Below are positions 1 to 7,006 of a stretch of 10,040 bases of DNA, piece by piece. The position numbers and the translations under genes were made by a program. This DNA is from Verrucomicrobiales bacterium (GTDB lineage: Bacteria; Verrucomicrobiota; Verrucomicrobiia; Limisphaerales; Palsa-1400). The notes beneath the pieces were generated by a model. The model was not told the DNA's origin, searched no databases, and saw only the letters and a list, made by a program, of their open reading frames with translations. Each line of letters opens with the position of its first letter. Position 1 is the stretch's first letter. Location of the stretch: positions 1-10,040 of the forward strand of contig JAQGOW010000603.1 of NCBI GenBank assembly GCA_028293405.1, given 5' to 3'.

Positions 1-718
1 AAGTCGCGCTGCCGCCGAGGTCTTCGAAACCACCGGTAGGCAGCCAACCAGTGCCCTGAATGTAATATTTGTGATAGATGTGGTTTTGGCCGCCGCGCAC
101 CACGACATCGATGCGTCCGCTGCCCCATGAACAAGCAGAGACGCCGCCAGTAAGAGTGCCGCCAAGACTTTGCGGGCCAGCCCAAACGCCGGAGCCATCA
201 TCCCACATATGTTGCAGTGAGTTGTCCGAACCGCGGTAGAACACATCAAGCCGTCCCGGAGCCCATGAACAAATTCCCGGCTGATTGATGCCACTTCCAC
301 CGAGGTTTTGAAAACCACCGCTGGGTTGCCATGCGCTTCCATCCCACCATTTGTGATACATGCTGTTGCCGCCGCCTTTAACAACGATATCAATCCGGTT
401 CGGGCCCCATGAACAAGCTGCGGGGGCGGAAGTCAGCGTGCCGCCAACGTCTTCCCAATGCGGCGTCGGCAACCAATCGGTTCCGTTAAAGTATTTATGG
501 CGCAGCGAATCACTCGTATCAGGACAGAACACATCGAGACGGTTCACTCCCCACGAAGCGATCCCAGGGCCGTTATTGGCAGTACCGCCGATGTCTTCGA
601 AGTGATCCACCGGCAGCCAACCTTGGCCACTGATGTAATACTTGTGATAAATGGCATCACCGCCGCCGCGAACGACGACGTCAATTCGACCCACACCCCA
701 AGCGACCGCTGCCGGTGC
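1..718 (-). repeat. Five tandem PLL-like propeller blades (46-49 residues each) inside the lysozyme gene
   Basis: The blades align on a Trp at residues 265, 314, 362, 410 and 456 in the pattern W-G-x-x-R-(I/L)-D-V. Each continues with a 'YHK'-like segment, a 'GWLP'-like segment and a closing 'F-E-D-x-G-G'. Blades 1, 3 and 5 read 'RID(V/I)VV(R/K)GG', while blades 2 and 4 read 'RLDVF'. The array may therefore have grown by copying two-blade units. The pattern resembles the fucose-binding PLL family from Photorhabdus (from memory, not searched). The fifth blade is nearly complete at the window edge. Confidence 0.85.
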
Positions 719-1492
719 GGGCGCGTAGCTGCTTGCGCCATTTCCGTCGATCACCAGAACATCCTTCAACGAAGTGAGCGTGCCGTGATAAACGTCCACG
801 TCGCATCCGCCGCTCACACCAGAGACCGAACCGCTGCTGCTGTATTGCCAGACGGTCCAGTCCGACCAAACATCGCAACTGCTACACACACTCCATGGCG
901 TGCCAGTTTGGGAACTTTGGCCGTTGTAATTTGCCAACCACGGAATCCATTGGTCTACGCTCGAACCGAAATTACACGCACTGCACGAACTGGTGTAGAG
1001 AATCGGCTTTACGATCAAACCCTTCGCCGTAGCGCGGCTCTTAATGTCATCATTGAACGCATTGGCCCAACTCGTGTAACTGCTCGCACCCGTGGTGCCG
1101 CTGAAAACTTCAAAGTCCAACGTCGGCTGGAGTGACTTTCCGTCTGCCACGATGTCGCCGTTGATGATGCTCCAAAAGTGGGAGGATTCAGTTCCCGGAC
1201 TATTCAGATTTGGATGCGCAAAGTGATATGCGCCAATCAACACGCCAGCGGATTTCGCATGGCTAATGTTGTAACGATAGCTGCCGTCGTTGATAGTCGC
1301 GCCTTCCGTTGCTTTCGCAAAAGCAAAGTCGCGCCCCGTGGCAATACTCGACCAGCTTGGTGAGCCTTGATAGGAAGACACGTCAAGGCCGAGCGATCGC
1401 GCCGACGCTTCTTGCAGGGTTATCATTGAACCGGCCGCAGCGAGTGCGACACCGAGTTGGAATCGGAATGTTTTTTTATCGAACACAGTCAT
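1..1492 (-). CDS. Secreted GH25 lysozyme (muramidase) with C-terminal PLL-like beta-propeller, 3' end cut by window edge
   Basis: This is predicted to be a secreted muramidase that cuts the beta-1,4 bond between MurNAc and GlcNAc in peptidoglycan, carrying a lectin-like propeller. Translation from the ATG at 1492 is open to base 1, giving 497 residues without a stop. Residues 1-31 look like a signal peptide, with a basic start, a hydrophobic 'LGVALAAAG' core and an 'ASA' cleavage site. Residues 33-240 match glycoside hydrolase family 25: 'DVSSYQG' has D37, 'DFEVF' supplies the D126-x-E128 pair, and 'WQYSSSG' precedes D231. The D37/D126/E128 spacing equals that recalled for cellosyl (D9/D98/E100). 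Five cysteines (170, 173, 203, 206, 230) could form disulfides. From about residue 259 there are five propeller blades. PLL-type lectins usually have seven, so about 100 residues probably lie off the edge. No clear Shine-Dalgarno precedes the ATG. The gene diverges from the TMTC-like gene. The GH25 call is firm; sugar binding is inferred. Confidence 0.93.
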   Translation of the reverse strand, partial: MTVFDKKTFRFQLGVALAAAGSMITLQEASARSLGLDVSSYQGSPSWSSIATGRDFAFAKATEGATINDGSYRYNISHAKSAGVLIGAYHFAHPNLNSPGTESSHFWSIINGDIVADGKSLQPTLDFEVFSGTTGASSYTSWANAFNDDIKSRATAKGLIVKPILYTSSCSACNFGSSVDQWIPWLANYNGQSSQTGTPWSVCSSCDVWSDWTVWQYSSSGSVSGVSGGCDVDVYHGTLTSLKDVLVIDGNGASSYAPAPAAVAWGVGRIDVVVRGGGDAIYHKYYISGQGWLPVDHFEDIGGTANNGPGIASWGVNRLDVFCPDTSDSLRHKYFNGTDWLPTPHWEDVGGTLTSAPAACSWGPNRIDIVVKGGGNSMYHKWWDGSAWQPSGGFQNLGGSGINQPGICSWAPGRLDVFYRGSDNSLQHMWDDGSGVWAGPQSLGGTLTGGVSACSWGSGRIDVVVRGGQNHIYHKYYIQGTGWLPTGGFEDLGGSAT

Positions 1493-1533
1493 ACTTCATT
1501 TGGTTTTGGCACTTGGTTGAAATGCCGGTTTGT

Positions 1534-1550
1534 GACGAGCAGAACTCGTC
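1534..1550. promoter_or_regulatory. Inverted repeat GACGAG-N5-CTCGTC, possible operator or leader hairpin
   Basis: Perfect 6-base arms (1534-1539 and 1545-1550) flank a 5-base centre, about 42 bases upstream of the lysozyme ATG at 1492. It could be a dimeric repressor site or a small hairpin in the lysozyme leader. A perfect 6-base palindrome in 200 bases is only mildly unlikely by chance. Confidence 0.25.
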
Positions 1551-1633
1551 CGTGCAAGGGTATAACGCTTGGGCACAAGCGGTATTGGGATACGCTGACC
1601 TTCCGAAATTTCCGAAAAAGAGTCAAGCAGCAA

Positions 1634-1650
1634 ACGTTGTGAGGCAACGT
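1634..1650. promoter_or_regulatory. Inverted repeat ACGTTG-N5-CAACGT, possible operator
   Basis: Perfect 6-base arms (1634-1639 and 1645-1650) flank a 5-base centre, about 69 bases upstream of the proposed TMTC-like start. It has the same geometry as the repeat at 1534-1550 but a different sequence, so the two are not obviously sites for one regulator. Evidence is limited to symmetry and location. Confidence 0.25.
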
Positions 1651-1718
1651 AATCGTGACATTGAGCGGCGTTTCCCAAAGGACCGCTGTTGTTTTGTCGT
1701 GCGCCAAGAGCGCGAAAT

Positions 1719-3749
1719 GTGAATCATAGTTTCGTGAGCAATGGACAATCCAATGAACCGACGAACAGCGACAAACGCTGGCGTTTCATCATTTGCGCCG
1801 TCCTAATCGCGGTCACGTTGGGAATTTATTTTCAGGTCTCCCATTTCGAATTCATCAACTTCGACGACCCCTCATACGTCTACGAAAACGACGTCATCCA
1901 ACAAGGCCTGACCTGGCCGGGCATCATTTGGGCGTTCGCACGCGAACACTACGCCAACTGGCATCCGCTCACCTGGATGTCGCACATGCTCGATTGCCAG
2001 TTATTCGGCCTCGACGCCGGCGGCCACCACATCATCAACGTTCTGCTTCACACCGCCACCGGAACGTTGCTATTCCTTTTGCTCAACCGAATCACCGGGG
2101 CGATGTGGCGCAGCGCGTTCGTCGCCGCAGTATTTTTGTGGCACCCAATGCACGTCGAATCCGTCGCATGGATCGCCGAACGCAAAGATGTTCTAAGCGC
2201 CCTGTTCTTCGTGCTGACGTTGATGTGTTACACCCGCTACGCAGAAATTAAACAACCTGACTCACTGGCTCACCCACCTACTCACTCACGGAAATATTAC
2301 ATTCTCGCCGTCGTCCTCTACGCCCTAGGCCTGCTCTCCAAACCCATGCTCGTCACCCTGCCGTTCGTCCTGCTCCTCCTCGACGCATGGCCGCTCCGAA
2401 GATTCAATCCCAACAAACAAACTCTGCTCGCTCTCGTCCGCGAAAAAATTCCATTCTTCGTTCTCGCCGGCGCACTGAGCGTCGCCACTTTCGTGGCACA
2501 AAAAACCGGCGGCAGCGTCGCGCCGATTGATCGACTCCCGCTTCAAGACCGACTCGGTAACGCGCTCATCTCCTACGTTCGCTACATCGAAAAACTATTC
2601 TGGCCCGCAGACCTCACATTTTTCTACATGTTCCCAAAACCAATTCCGTGGGGCGAAGTCATCACCGCAGTCGCTCTCCTGCTGATCGTCACCGCGCTCC
2701 TGCTCGCCGTTTGGCAAAAATTTCCATGGGCGATCATCGGCTGGTTTTGGTTCATCGGCATGCTCGTGCCCGTCATCGGCATCGTCCAGGTTGGCCGCCA
2801 AGGCATGGCTGACCGCTACTCTTACCTGCCCTCTATTGGGCTCTTCATCGCCATCACATGGACGGTTTGTGAACTCTCTCAAAAACTTGGAAATAAAAAA
2901 ACGATGACAAGCGCCCTCGCGATTGCCGCACTTCTCATTAGTGCCACACTCGCCGTCGCCGCCCATCGCCAAATCAGACACTGGCAAAACAGCGCAACGC
3001 TCGCCCAACACGCCCTCGATATCGATCCTAACAACGCTTACGTCCACCAAAACCTCGCGATGTATTGGTTCCGTCATGACCGTCCCGACCTTGCCATCCA
3101 ACTCCTGCGCGAAGCCGACCGCCTCCACCCCGGCGACCCCGGTGGCCTAAACGCGCTCGGCTGGGTCCTCATGACCGAAGGGCACAAAGCGGAAGCGGAA
3201 GAAAAGTTTCGCGAAGTGTTGAAAGTAAAACCCGACGACGCCCAAGCCCTTTGCACCCTCGGCACCATCGCCGTCACAGGTGGAAAGCTAAACGAAGGTC
3301 TCAACCTCATTCGCGAAGCCGTCGCCGCCCGTCCTGCCAATGCCGAATACCGTTACGAACTCGCCCACGCCCTCGTTGTCTCCGACAACCTCGCCGAGGC
3401 GCTCGAACAATACCGCACTGTCCTCCACTACGATCCCCATTTCCTTCCCGCACTCAGAGAAATGGCCTGGCTCCTGGCAACCTGTCCACACTCCGAAATC
3501 CGCAACGGCGCCGAAGCCGTCACGTTCGCCGAGCGCGCCTGCCAAATCACCCACAACAGCGACCCTCAATGTCTCAATGTCCTCGACGTCGCCTACGCCG
3601 AAGCCTCTCGTTTCAACGAAGCAATTTCTGTCGCCTCCCAGGAACGCGAACTATATCTCCAGATGGGCAACACCAATGCCGCCACAATGGCCGACAACCG
3701 CATCACCCTCTACAAACAATCCAAACCCTTCCACACCGGCAGTCGTTAG
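1719..3749 (+). CDS. TMTC-like GT-C membrane glycosyltransferase with C-terminal TPR domain
   Basis: This is predicted to be a multi-pass membrane protein of the GT-C glycosyltransferase superfamily, resembling the TMTC protein O-mannosyltransferases. A hydrophobic helix near residues 23-40 is followed by a loop with 'FDD' (D49, D50), where GT-C enzymes keep catalytic acidic residues. Further hallmarks are 'NWHPLTW', 'HPMHVESVAW' (142-151) and 'ERKDVLSALFF' (from 154). Several more membrane helices follow up to about residue 420. Residues from about 437 to 640 form TPRs with the usual small and aromatic residue spacing and 'DP' between repeats; these probably bind acceptor proteins. In GT-C enzymes with this arrangement the donor is usually a polyprenyl-phosphate sugar; the donor here is unknown. 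The start is uncertain: GTG 1719 has AAGAG eight bases upstream, while TTG 1689 and GTG 1734 are alternatives in the same frame. The 106-base gap to the transporter suggests a separate unit. Acceptor and true activity are not visible. Confidence 0.88.
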   Translation: MNHSFVSNGQSNEPTNSDKRWRFIICAVLIAVTLGIYFQVSHFEFINFDDPSYVYENDVIQQGLTWPGIIWAFAREHYANWHPLTWMSHMLDCQLFGLDAGGHHIINVLLHTATGTLLFLLLNRITGAMWRSAFVAAVFLWHPMHVESVAWIAERKDVLSALFFVLTLMCYTRYAEIKQPDSLAHPPTHSRKYYILAVVLYALGLLSKPMLVTLPFVLLLLDAWPLRRFNPNKQTLLALVREKIPFFVLAGALSVATFVAQKTGGSVAPIDRLPLQDRLGNALISYVRYIEKLFWPADLTFFYMFPKPIPWGEVITAVALLLIVTALLLAVWQKFPWAIIGWFWFIGMLVPVIGIVQVGRQGMADRYSYLPSIGLFIAITWTVCELSQKLGNKKTMTSALAIAALLISATLAVAAHRQIRHWQNSATLAQHALDIDPNNAYVHQNLAMYWFRHDRPDLAIQLLREADRLHPGDPGGLNALGWVLMTEGHKAEAEEKFREVLKVKPDDAQALCTLGTIAVTGGKLNEGLNLIREAVAARPANAEYRYELAHALVVSDNLAEALEQYRTVLHYDPHFLPALREMAWLLATCPHSEIRNGAEAVTFAERACQITHNSDPQCLNVLDVAYAEASRFNEAISVASQERELYLQMGNTNAATMADNRITLYKQSKPFHTGSR

Positions 3750-3855
3750 AGCTTGTTGCAAAATCCGTGCTCCATTGGTCCCTAACAAACCTCACCACCT
3801 AGCCAAAGATAGACAACCACCCCACGTTTCCGATACTTTGCCGCGAAGCCACAAT

Positions 3856-5370
3856 ATGAATTCTGCGTCGTTAAGCGCTGAGCAAGTAGCGGCAATCCAA
3901 CAAAGCAGCCTCTACAACCACGACCTTGCGCCGGTGCCCGAAGAACGCCGCAAATGGCGCGTCTGGAATTTCGCCGCGCTCTGGATCTCGATGTCCGCAT
4001 GCATCCCGACCTACATGCTCGCCTCCTCGCTCATCGGCGGCGGGATGAATTGGAGCCAAGCCATCGTCACCATCTTTTTAGCAAACTTGATCGTCCTGAT
4101 CCCGATGGTCCTTAACGCCCACGCCGGCACGCACTACGGAATTCCTTTCCCGGTCTATTGCCGTGCGGCCTTCGGCACCCTCGGCGCAAACGTCCCCGCC
4201 ATGTTGCGCGCGCTTGTCGCCTGCGGCTGGTTCGGCATACAAGCGTGGATCGGCGGAGCTGCCATTCACAAAATCTTGAGCGTCTTTTTCCCCGCGATGG
4301 GCTACGAAGCCCACAACGCTATTGGCATCACGCTGCCGCAGTTCGTTTGTTTTCTCGTCTTCTGGGCGGTCAACATGTGGGTCATCTATAAAGGCATCGA
4401 CTGCATTCGCGTGCTACTCGAAATCAAAGCCCCGCTCCTCATTGCCCTCGGCCTCGCGTTACTTTGGTGGGCCTACAAAACCGCCGGCGGCTTCGGTCCA
4501 ATGCTCACTCAACCGAGCGCCTTCGCCGCAGGCCAACCGAAAGCCGGCCAGTTCTGGAAATTTTTCGTCCCCGCACTCACGGGCAACATAGGATTCTGGG
4601 CAACACTCTCCCTCAACATCCCCGATTTTTCCCGCTACTCGCGTACCCAAAAAGATCAAGTGCTCGGCCAAGCAATCGGCCTTCCCGCAACCATGGCGCT
4701 GTATTCTTTCATCGGCGCCGCCGTCACCTCCGCAACCATCGTCATCTTCGGCAAAGCAATCTGGGACCCAATCGACGTCCTCACGCGCTTTAATAATCCC
4801 GCCGTCCTCATCACCGCGATGCTCTCCCTCTGCATCGCCACACTTGCGACCAACATCGCCGCGAACGTCGTCAGTCCCGCGAACGATTTCGCAAACCTCG
4901 CGCCCAAGAAAATTTCCTTCCGCGCCGGCGGTTACATTACGGGTTTTGTCGGCATATTAATGATGCCGTGGAAATTGGTTTCTGACCCTTCCGGTTATAT
5001 CTTCACGTGGCTCATTGGTTACAGCGCACTCCTCGGCCCAATCGGCGGCATTTTGATCGCAGACTATTTCGTTTACCGCCGTCGCAAACTAAACGTCACA
5101 GCACTTTACGACGAACACGGTGAATACCGGTACAGCGGCGGCTTCAGCATCCCCGCGATGGCCGCGTTGATTGTCGCCATTCTGCCCAACCTGCCGGGCT
5201 TTCTCGCCACCATCAAAGTCTTGAATGCCGAAACCATAAACCCTATCTTTATGACCTTGTATAGTTATGCATGGTTTGTTGGATTCGCGATCGCGTTTGT
5301 GGTCTACCTCGGCGCGCGCATCATGAGTCCATCCCCGGCAACTGTCAGGTCACCAGCCCCGACGCTATAG
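3856..5370 (+). CDS. NCS1-family nucleobase/hydantoin/allantoin-type cation symporter
   Basis: This 504-residue inner-membrane transporter fits the NCS1 (nucleobase:cation symporter-1) family, which imports cytosine, uracil, hydantoins or allantoin with Na+ or H+. The N-terminus 'LYNHDLAPVPEERRKW' and the next helix 'ALWISMSACIPTYMLAS' are family signatures. They are followed by 'NAHAGTHYGIPFPVYCRAAFG' split over the second and third helices. 'GWFGIQAW' places W125 and Q129 where Mhp1 has its substrate-binding W117 and Q121. W248 in 'GFWATL' may be the second stacking Trp. 'ATNIAANVVSPANDF' with N333/N337 is another conserved NCS1 stretch. About 12 helices are expected. The frame stays open back to 3340, but the family homology starts just after ATG 3856, so I use that start; no good ribosome-binding site is seen. 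It is followed after 47 bases by the aminotransferase gene, probably in the same operon. Substrate cannot be fixed from sequence alone. Confidence 0.95.
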   Translation: MNSASLSAEQVAAIQQSSLYNHDLAPVPEERRKWRVWNFAALWISMSACIPTYMLASSLIGGGMNWSQAIVTIFLANLIVLIPMVLNAHAGTHYGIPFPVYCRAAFGTLGANVPAMLRALVACGWFGIQAWIGGAAIHKILSVFFPAMGYEAHNAIGITLPQFVCFLVFWAVNMWVIYKGIDCIRVLLEIKAPLLIALGLALLWWAYKTAGGFGPMLTQPSAFAAGQPKAGQFWKFFVPALTGNIGFWATLSLNIPDFSRYSRTQKDQVLGQAIGLPATMALYSFIGAAVTSATIVIFGKAIWDPIDVLTRFNNPAVLITAMLSLCIATLATNIAANVVSPANDFANLAPKKISFRAGGYITGFVGILMMPWKLVSDPSGYIFTWLIGYSALLGPIGGILIADYFVYRRRKLNVTALYDEHGEYRYSGGFSIPAMAALIVAILPNLPGFLATIKVLNAETINPIFMTLYSYAWFVGFAIAFVVYLGARIMSPSPATVRSPAPTL

Positions 5371-5380
5371 CCAACAGCGA

Positions 5381-5410
5381 ATCTGAAATTTGAATTCTGA
5401 AATCCGAAAT
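5381..5410. repeat. Short AT-rich degenerate repeat of a TGAAAT-like unit between transporter and aminotransferase
   Basis: Almost the whole 47-base spacer is made of near-copies of one unit: ATCTGAAAT, TTGAATT, CTGAAAT, CCGAAAT. It contrasts with the GC-rich genes around it. The 10-mer CGAATCTGAA at 5378-5387 recurs at 6760-6769, immediately after the aminotransferase stop. It may be a dispersed intergenic repeat or a spacer that keeps the ATG at 5418 free of structure. It supplies no Shine-Dalgarno sequence. Confidence 0.45.
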
Positions 5411-5417
5411 TAACGTT

Positions 5418-6758
5418 ATGCAAACGCCCACTCTGCCGCCCTTCAACTACACACCGCAAAAATACACCGGCCCCGGCACTGACGAACTCTTGCGCCGCCG
5501 CAAACAGGTCCTTAACCCCGGCATCTTCATCTATTACAAAAAGCCGATGACGATCGTCGAAGGCAAAGGCCAATACGTTTTCGACGACAGCGGCCGCCGC
5601 TATCTCGACGCCTTGGGCGGCATCGTGACAATTTCTGTCGGCCATTGTCACCCGCACGTGGTCGCTGCCGCGAATAAGCAGAACGAAACCCTGCAACACT
5701 CGACGACAATCTACCTTCACCCAAACATCATCGAGTTCGCTGAAAAGCTCACCTCCAAGATGCCCGGTGATTTGAAGGTCGCTTACTTCGTCAACTCCGG
5801 TTCCGAAGCCAACGACCTCGCCGTCATGATGGCCAAGCTTTACACCGGCAATAACGACATAATCGCCCTGCGCAATTGCTACCACGGCGGCAATATGTCG
5901 GCCATGGCGCTGACTTCGCATCGCACCTGGAAGTTTAATTTCCCGCACGCGTTCGGTGTCCATCACACCATTGCTCCCGATCCGTATCGCGGACCGTACG
6001 GCCGCAATGATCCCGATGCTGGCCAAAAATATGCGGCTGACGTTAAGAGTGTGATCGACTTCACCACGTCCGGTAACGTCGCCGGTTTCATCGCTGAATC
6101 TATTCAAGGCGTCGGCGGTTGCGTCGTATTCCCTGACGGATACCTCAAACACGCCTACGAACACGTCCGCGCTGCGGGCGGCGTCACTATCGCCGACGAA
6201 GTCCAGGCCGGCTTCGGCCGCACTGGCACCCACTTCTGGGGCTTCGAAACCCAGGGCGTCATTCCGGACATCGTCACCATGGCCAAAGGCATCGGCAACG
6301 GTTGCCCACTTGCCGCCGTCGTGACGACACCGAAGATCGCTGAAGTGCTTTCAAAACGCATTCACTTCAACACCTTCGGTGGCAACCCGGTTGTTTGCGC
6401 GATCGGCAAAGCCGTCCTTGAAGTCATCGAGAAAGAAAACCTGCAGGAAAACTCCCACAACATGGGTAACCACATCCTCGCTGGTTTGCGCAAATTGCAG
6501 GAGAAACACAACATCATCGGCGACGTCCGCGGCAAAGGTTTGATGCTGGCCATCGAACTCGTCAAAGACCGGACGACCAAAGAACCTGCTTCGGCAGAAT
6601 GTGCTGCGATTGTTGAACGCGCACGCGACCTCGGCCTGTTGCTCGGCAAAGGCGGTCTGTGGGGCCATACCATCCGTTTCGCCCCGCCGATGTGCATCAC
6701 GAAAGCCGACGCCGACTTCATCCTCGAAGTCCTCGACCTCGCGATGGCCACAGCCTAA
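5418..6758 (+). CDS. Class III PLP aminotransferase, AGXT2-type (alanine-glyoxylate / beta-amino acid:pyruvate)
   Basis: This 446-residue cytosolic enzyme is a fold-type I, class III pyridoxal-phosphate aminotransferase. Landmarks are 'NSGSEAND' (126-133, phosphate binding), 'CYHGG' (154-158, with Y155 stacking on PLP), 'ADEVQAGFGRTG' with D260 contacting the pyridine nitrogen, and 'MAKGIGNG' with K290 as the Schiff-base lysine. The stretches 'HFNTFGGNPVVCAIG', 'ENLQENS' and 'GDVRGKGLM' resemble, from memory, animal AGXT2 more closely than GabT or ArgD. AGXT2-type enzymes move amino groups from alanine, beta-aminoisobutyrate or related donors to glyoxylate or pyruvate. With the NCS1 transporter 47 bases upstream, I infer a role in using pyrimidine- or hydantoin-derived beta-amino acids. 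The length is normal and no key residue is missing. The ATG has no clear Shine-Dalgarno. Its transcript ends in the terminator beginning 17 bases after the stop. Confidence 0.95.
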   Translation: MQTPTLPPFNYTPQKYTGPGTDELLRRRKQVLNPGIFIYYKKPMTIVEGKGQYVFDDSGRRYLDALGGIVTISVGHCHPHVVAAANKQNETLQHSTTIYLHPNIIEFAEKLTSKMPGDLKVAYFVNSGSEANDLAVMMAKLYTGNNDIIALRNCYHGGNMSAMALTSHRTWKFNFPHAFGVHHTIAPDPYRGPYGRNDPDAGQKYAADVKSVIDFTTSGNVAGFIAESIQGVGGCVVFPDGYLKHAYEHVRAAGGVTIADEVQAGFGRTGTHFWGFETQGVIPDIVTMAKGIGNGCPLAAVVTTPKIAEVLSKRIHFNTFGGNPVVCAIGKAVLEVIEKENLQENSHNMGNHILAGLRKLQEKHNIIGDVRGKGLMLAIELVKDRTTKEPASAECAAIVERARDLGLLLGKGGLWGHTIRFAPPMCITKADADFILEVLDLAMATA

Positions 6759-6907
6759 TCGAATCTGAATCTGCAAAGCGGACAGCGTCCAAAGCGCTGT
6801 TCGCTTTTTTGCTTTGTTGGACAGACACGGCAGTTGCTTATTCCGCAACCCTGAATCACTCTGCCGACCTCCACCAAATCGCTTTGTCCCGGAATGCATT
6901 TTACCAT
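6755..6907 (-). CDS. Possible small cysteine-rich protein (50 aa), zinc-ribbon-like spacing
   Basis: An ATG at 6907 is preceded by GGAGGG (6912-6917) at a 5-base spacing, the best ribosome-binding site I found in the window. The frame runs 50 codons to a TAG at 6755-6757, overlapping the end of the convergent aminotransferase gene by 3 bases. The product has six cysteines (4, 21, 26, 29, 42, 45), including 'CRVC' and 'CPLC' 12 residues apart, which is compatible with a Zn-binding ribbon. It starts 70 bases after the stop of the large minus-strand gene and could be translated from read-through of that transcript. Against it: codons 33-45 lie on the reverse strand of the terminator hairpin, so part of the CxxC pattern comes from the hairpin sequence, and I recognise no family. 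It may be spurious. Confidence 0.3.
   Translation of the reverse strand: MVKCIPGQSDLVEVGRVIQGCGISNCRVCPTKQKSEQRFGRCPLCRFRFD
6775..6810 (+). terminator. Rho-independent terminator of the transporter-aminotransferase unit
   Basis: The arms AAAGCGGACAGCG (6775-6787) and CGCTGTTCGCTTT (6795-6807) pair over 13 bases with a single G-U, around a 7-base loop. The right arm runs into six consecutive T (6805-6810). It starts 17 bases after the aminotransferase stop. On the minus strand the matching U-run would be only three bases, so it should act mainly on plus-strand transcripts. Confidence 0.9.
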
Positions 6908-7006
6908 TGCGCCCTCCGTGAATCACCGCTCGGAAGTGACGGTTTTAACAGCGGTGGTGTCAGTTGAGCCGATTCCGTTATGGAGTTCCGGTTGCCTGAA
7001 TCACTC
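6850..7006. repeat. Pair of 12-bp direct repeats (CCTGAATCACTC) around the 3' end of the large minus-strand gene
   Basis: CCTGAATCACTC occurs at 6850-6861 and again at 6995-7006, where it encodes the 'RVIQ' of the large protein's C-terminus. Each copy is followed by an 11-mer that matches at 10 of 11 bases: AAATCGCTTTG (6876-6886) and AAAGCGCTTTG (7011-7021). The core TGAATCAC appears a third time at 6919-6926. This could be a decayed duplication of the gene's 3' end. The part outside the coding region is not an obvious terminator for the minus-strand gene. Confidence 0.4.

Larger units (their letters stand above)
1493..1718. other. Divergent intergenic region between the lysozyme and TMTC-like genes
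   Basis: This 226-base spacer must hold promoters for both divergent genes. I could not find a convincing -35/-10 pair on either strand. It contains two 6-5-6 inverted repeats (1534-1550 and 1634-1650) and a 9-base-period direct repeat of TTCCGAAA (1601-1608 and 1610-1617). Two open frames crossing it on the minus strand start only at TTG and look like nothing known, so I do not treat them as genes. Confidence 0.6.

Noticed and set aside
458..1135. 225-codon plus-strand open frame across the lysozyme gene
   Set aside because: The minus strand codes for GH25 and propeller blades with intact motifs. The plus-strand reading is Arg/Ala/Thr-rich with no domain pattern.
1489..1707. Minus-strand small frames filling the divergent spacer (72 and 60 codons)
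   Set aside because: Both need TTG starts, have no ribosome-binding site, and show no recognisable composition or motif.
3340..3855. Long in-frame extension upstream of the NCS1 transporter, overlapping the TMTC-like gene
   Set aside because: The 172 extra codons are Pro/Ser/Thr-rich low-complexity sequence, as expected from a shifted reading of a GC-rich gene. Family similarity begins only after ATG 3856.
5304..6233. 309-codon open frame on the minus strand opposite the aminotransferase
   Set aside because: It lies antisense to a clear enzyme gene, matches nothing I recognise, and is explained by the codon bias of the plus-strand gene.
6924..6956. Inverted repeat CACCGCT / AGCGGTG as terminator of the large minus-strand gene
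   Set aside because: The 7-base stem has a 19-base loop and no U-run after it on the minus strand. It also overlaps the ribosome-binding-site region of the small ORF, so I do not call it a terminator.
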